In this document: one piece after another, positions 60,262 to 64,000 of the stretch
Position numbering within the stretch: position 1 is the first letter of the stretch
Layout: each line of letters starts with the position of its first letter
Assembly: GCF_009730915.1 (NCBI RefSeq)
Contig: NC_052475.1
Span: forward strand, 1,364,001 to 1,428,000
DNA length: 64,000 bases
From: Dioscorea cayenensis subsp. rotundata
Taxonomy: Eukaryota > Streptophyta > Magnoliopsida > Dioscoreales > Dioscoreaceae
Direction of reading: 5' to 3'
The notes under the pieces: generated by a model
What the model was told of the DNA's origin: nothing
What the model saw: only the letters and a program-made list of their open reading frames with translations
Database searches by the model: none
Program-made: the position numbers and the translations under genes

Positions 60262-62230
60262 TCTTATTATTGCCAATTTTATTGTGTATATGAACTAGGC
60301 ATTCTTTGTGACTCACCAAGGTCGCGAAATCTATTTGTTTTTGTTGTTTCTTTCTTTTTTATTATAATCATAGATCGATATACGGATGTAATTATGAAGC
60401 AAATCTTTGTTTTTACTAATTTTCTCTTCTTATTTAAGGTGTGACATTTGTCTATAATGTAACTTCAGCAGTTGAAACTTTGCTCTGGAGCTTATTTAAA
60501 AATAAATATATATACTTTTTGTATCTATCAAGCTTCTATAATGTTCTGTATCTTTCATGTTGTTGATTTTTGACAATAACTAATTCATTCATATTTAAGA
60601 ATGATTAATATTTATGTCCTATTACCAAATCCTAAGCATAGACCAACATTTATTCAATAAAATAAATTTGATAAAAAATATACTAAAGAGATAATATTTA
60701 AACCAATATGTAGATATTTGGTGAAGAGATAGTCCTGAACCAAAAATTCAACAAAAAAGACAGCTTTCACAATAAAATCTGTTAACTAATTTCACAGTAA
60801 ATTAGTTATGTCCAGCTGATCAAACCAGTGGTACTCTGATTCCCAACAAATTGGAAGAAAAAAAAAATATGGTCACATGGTTAAATTGGTGCACAAAACA
60901 TTAATTAATTATAAAATTTAAGAGACAAAGGTTATCTAAATTCAATCACAGGTATTATGAAGTATTTTTCTTGTTAGTGCTCTGTGAGGGTATGCAAGAT
61001 CAAAGTGATTATCATACTAAAACACAAGAACCAGAGCAACAGTGGCATTAAGCTTTTTAAATCACAATAATTGTGATTGATAATTAAAATCAATCAAAAT
61101 TTAATATTAATAAAAAAGTGATTATTATACAACAAGATTAAGGGGAAAAAATTAAGACTAGTTTTCACACTCATTTTTTTTTTTACCTACATAAATGGCA
61201 TTATTATTAAAATAAATAAATAGAACACAAATTTATTAATAAATAAATACAAAAAAAATCACACAACAAAATAAGAAACAAGTAAAAAAAAAAAGATCAT
61301 TGGTAGTGATTGGTATCTTTACAAAATACTTAATGAAGTTGAAATGAACAGATAGATGGGCAAAGTGATCCACAAAAAACACAATATAATCATGATGTCC
61401 ATCGTTCAACAATTTCAGAACATGAAAAATCTCTCAAAACAATGTTGTCAACCATAAACTAGCCAAATGTTGTCAATTCTTTAAGAATGTTTGTAAATAT
61501 ATTATCTATAAATATTGTTATCAATCATTAAATTTGAATACAACGATTTCATTTAAATAAAATAATATTATAAATCATGTAAAATAAAATGGACAATATT
61601 TTATAAATAGTATTTATATCTTAACCATTTAATTTTGATCATAACATTAATATAATAAAATTACATCCGTTAAATTTCATTTGCACCTCTTGTCATCTGT
61701 GGACGACGAATCATATATATATATATATATTATTATCTGTGGACGGCGATTCGGTGCACATTACTGATTGGGAGTAATTCTTCTCTATTTGCTGCTAGGC
61801 AGGCCTATGTCTCCAGACGGTAGTCTTCGCCGATCCAGCCTATTACCTTACTCTTGTTGTTCTTCTCTACTTTTATATCGTTCTGTTCATTGTTCTCCTC
61901 ATTTCTGGCGAGGATTTCAAACCGTTGTTATTTTTAGTTCTTTTTGTTGTTCCAGACCGCTGTATTTCTCTATATATTTTTTTATTTTAATAAATTTATG
62001 ATTTATCCACTTTATTAAAAAATAAAAAAAAAACAAAAGAAAAAAAGGAAACATAAAATTATATTCAAAACACAAACATATTTTTAGCACAAATACCATC
62101 CCATCATTCCTTATTATCTCCCAAAAACAACAAAACACAAACCAAACAAACACACACCCCCATCAACTTCCACAACCAAAATAACAACACCAAGATAAAT
62201 AACCAACAAACAAAGAAAAGAAAAGAAACA
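60262..62230. other. Intergenic region between ATG13 and the VIT-like gene
   Basis: 60262-60550 is the ATG13 3' UTR side. 60550-61700 is AT-rich without genes. About 61790-62047 is a T-rich open stretch ending ATGATTTATCCACTTTATTA and a long A run, which resembles the 3' tail of a plus-strand retroposon (a LINE-like fragment is a guess). 62050-62230 is probably the 3' UTR of the VIT-like gene. Confidence 0.4.
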
Positions 62231-62851
62231 TCAAAGCCCTGCAGTTCCAAAGAGCTTCATCAATCCAAAGGTAGCAGCCATGGCCAGCCACCCTCCAATC
62301 AACACCCTCAACCCACCCTTCACCACCGGCCCACGTCCAAGCACTGCCCCAACCGTTCCAAACACCAGCAACGCCACCGTGACCACCACCACCACCACCA
62401 CCATCCTCACCTCATTCCTTCTTATAAACCCAGCTCCAATCAATGGCACCATCGCCCCAACTCCAAACGACACCGCCGACGCCACCGCTGCCTGTACCGG
62501 ATTCGGCAACACTACTACTTCCTCATCTCTTCTCTCCATCTCCTCTTCCTCCCTTATCATCCCTTGCACTCTCTTCAAATTCGCCAATTCAATATCCAAC
62601 TGTGAATATACTGACACAAACTCACCTATGGCCATGCTAAATGCTCCACCCACCAGCCCGGCAAAGCCGGAGATCATCATCGCTTTCGCATCATGCTTCA
62701 CTGCTCCTACTCCCATCATCAGTGATGCCGTCGACACGAGCCCGTCGTTAGCTCCCAACACCGCTGCCCGGAGCCATTGAGCTCTTTGAACATACTTGTT
62801 TTCATTGTCTGCCTCTTTGGGTTCATTCACAGTGACCCTTGTCTCTGCCAT
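62231..62851 (-). CDS. Vacuolar iron transporter-like protein (VTL, CCC1/VIT1 family)
   Basis: Intronless, 206 residues. The CCC1/VIT core is intact: AQWLRAAVLGANDGLVSTAS, LMMGVGAVKHDAKAMMISGF, AGLVGGAFSMAIGEFVSVYS and QLDIELANLKR in helices 1-2. Then come LPNPVQAAVASAVSFGVGAM (helix 3) and two hydrophobic C-terminal helices (MVVVVVVVTVALLVFGTVGA; LIGGWLAMAATFGLMKLFG). The Glu-rich loop (MIREEEEMERRDEE) is short, so the large cytosolic metal-binding domain of VIT1 is absent, as in nodulin-21-like VTL proteins. VTLs move Fe (and perhaps Mn) into the vacuole or symbiosome; tonoplast location and iron are inferred from the family. A TATA box and a hexamer repeat lie just upstream. Confidence 0.92.
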   Translation of the reverse strand: MAETRVTVNEPKEADNENKYVQRAQWLRAAVLGANDGLVSTASLMMGVGAVKHDAKAMMISGFAGLVGGAFSMAIGEFVSVYSQLDIELANLKRVQGMIREEEEMERRDEEVVVLPNPVQAAVASAVSFGVGAMVPLIGAGFIRRNEVRMVVVVVVVTVALLVFGTVGAVLGRGPVVKGGLRVLIGGWLAMAATFGLMKLFGTAGL

Positions 62852-62862
62852 GAATGAGCTAG

Positions 62863-62888
62863 TGCAAGTGCAAGTGCAAGTGCAAGTG
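62863..62888. repeat. Hexamer repeat (AGTGCA)n in the VIT-like leader
   Basis: AGTGCA repeats about four times within 40 bp upstream of the ATG, on the transcribed leader. Confidence 0.85.
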
Positions 62889-62945
62889 AAAGGATAAAGA
62901 GAAAGAAATGAGAAGTAGTGTGGCTAACACACGCTCTTGATATGG

Positions 62946-62952
62946 TTTTATA
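62946..62952 (-). promoter_or_regulatory. TATA box of the VIT-like gene
   Basis: TATAAAA on the minus strand, 95 bp upstream of the ATG, giving a leader of about 65 nt that includes the hexamer repeat. Confidence 0.65.
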
Positions 62953-64000
62953 ATGACTCATTTTCATTGTTACTAACTAGTAATTCTATGTGCTTCCACT
63001 ACTAATTAAGATTAAGATATTGTTGAATATATATATATATATATATGATGTCATCATTATCATCTTCATGGTAGTATATATACAAGAAAAATGGATGCAA
63101 TATGGACAGAAATGCTTTGGTGTGATAAGTATGGCAAACGGTTTTGGCAACAATATTATAGTTTTCTTTTCCACACTTTTTTTTTCTTGTATGTTTGCTT
63201 GGGGCAACTGAACTTCATGAGTTGGTCTGCTGATAAAATTTTATTTAAATCCAAAAAAACATGATCATGAGAATAATGTAAAAATATAAATATGACCGAG
63301 TTAATTCTATCTTAATTTTTGATATATTTTTTTAGGTAAATTAAAGGGCAATCATATCAATTAATTTTCGTGGTTGAGGTATACTTCATTTCCTGACTTA
63401 TATGTCAAAATAGTTGAGCATTAAGGATGGGAATTGATTTGTAAGGACATGTTATGTTTAGACAAATACAAATTCTGATGTGTTTTAGTAGATGAAACTT
63501 TAGAAACTTGATTAGTCCTGTACTCCTGTGTACAAGTACGTAATTTGACTTTATTAATTTTTTTTCAAAGAAACTCCAAATTTATTCTCTTATTAGTACA
63601 AAAACAAAAGAAATGGTGCATGCATTGGAAATGAAGATGAACAATTAATAAATTAGAAACTATATATATGCATAAAAACTAAAACCAATACTTTCCTTAA
63701 AAAAAAACTAAGACTAAAACCAAGACATATGCTTTAATTGAAGATCTTGAAGAATAATAATCATATAGTTAATAAGATAGATGATGGGTTGTGAATAGAT
63801 GAGCACTTGATGAGAGGGGTGAAAAGTTGAAGAAGAGCACTGATTTGCATTAGTAAATGGCAAGGGAGTATGCATTCCACACGAATGCCACTCAACTACC
63901 TATTTTAATCACAATGTACCTAACTTCAATCACTAGGCCCTCCTATCATGGTTCATTTAGATCATGTTTTTTTTATTCTTTTCTTTTATTTTTATGTTAG
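62953..64000. other. VIT-like upstream region to window end
   Basis: AT-rich, with (TA)n at about 63027-63047. No gene is recognised to the right edge. Confidence 0.5.

Noticed and set aside
62280-62780. 166-codon Thr/Pro-rich plus-strand frame
   Set aside because: Exact antisense of the VIT-like coding exon; its composition follows from the Gly/Val-rich codons of the real gene.

Overview
This is a nuclear window from a flowering plant. Every multi-exon gene has short GT-AG introns, and the gene set is plant-typical: a WAT1/EamA transporter, a tubby-like F-box protein, a plastid fibrillin, a RING-H2 ATL ligase, a VIT-like (VTL) transporter and an H3.1 histone. The actin gene has the usual plant coding-exon layout and a leader intron. 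Spacers are very AT-rich and full of transposons. No base-level feature fixes the species. The tubby-like and ISY1 proteins look monocot-like to me (a yam-type genome would fit), but that is a weak inference.

Left third (1-26.5 kb), gene-rich: possible 5' end of a gene leaving the left edge; WAT1-related transporter (403-2201, -); tubby-like F-box protein with a GC-AG intron (3682-5393, -); fibrillin 5-like plastid protein (7887-9777, -); splicing factor ISY1 (12015-12938, -), divergent from a MINDY-type deubiquitinase (13523-18245, +); R-SNARE YKT6 (18821-21783, -), divergent from mitochondrial ribosomal protein uL15 (22254-25056, +); histone H3.1 (25855-26265, -). ISY1/MINDY and YKT6/uL15m each share a promoter interval of under 600 bp.

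Middle (26.5-42 kb), transposon-rich: a small MITE-like element, a SINE with a 12-bp target duplication, an LTR retrotransposon with long LTRs and a very short degenerate interior (29191-36000, 5-bp target duplication), a 5'-truncated L1-type LINE with one long open frame and a 17-bp target duplication (36268-39874), and a relic rich in GAGCTC-type motifs.

Right part (42-64 kb): actin (42217-43795, -, leader intron and TATA box), an orphan promoter-like segment near 46.3 kb, a PIF/Harbinger-like MITE, RING-H2 ATL ligase (50136-50756, -), a second copy of the SINE, a hAT-like element with GC-rich ends, another PIF/Harbinger-like MITE, ATG13 (57725-60261, +), and a vacuolar iron transporter-like gene (62231-62851, -).

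The host genes are mostly unrelated housekeeping functions (splicing, ubiquitin, vesicle fusion, ribosome, chromatin, cytoskeleton, autophagy) and do not form a pathway or cluster. I found no CRISPR array, operon, biosynthetic cluster or clearly new system. The most useful observations are exon-level corrections (GC-AG intron, hidden last exon of the fibrillin gene, probable spliced last codon of ISY1) and a precise map of transposon boundaries from target duplications. All exon boundaries were read by eye from splice consensus, reading frame and remembered family sequences; no alignment was run.
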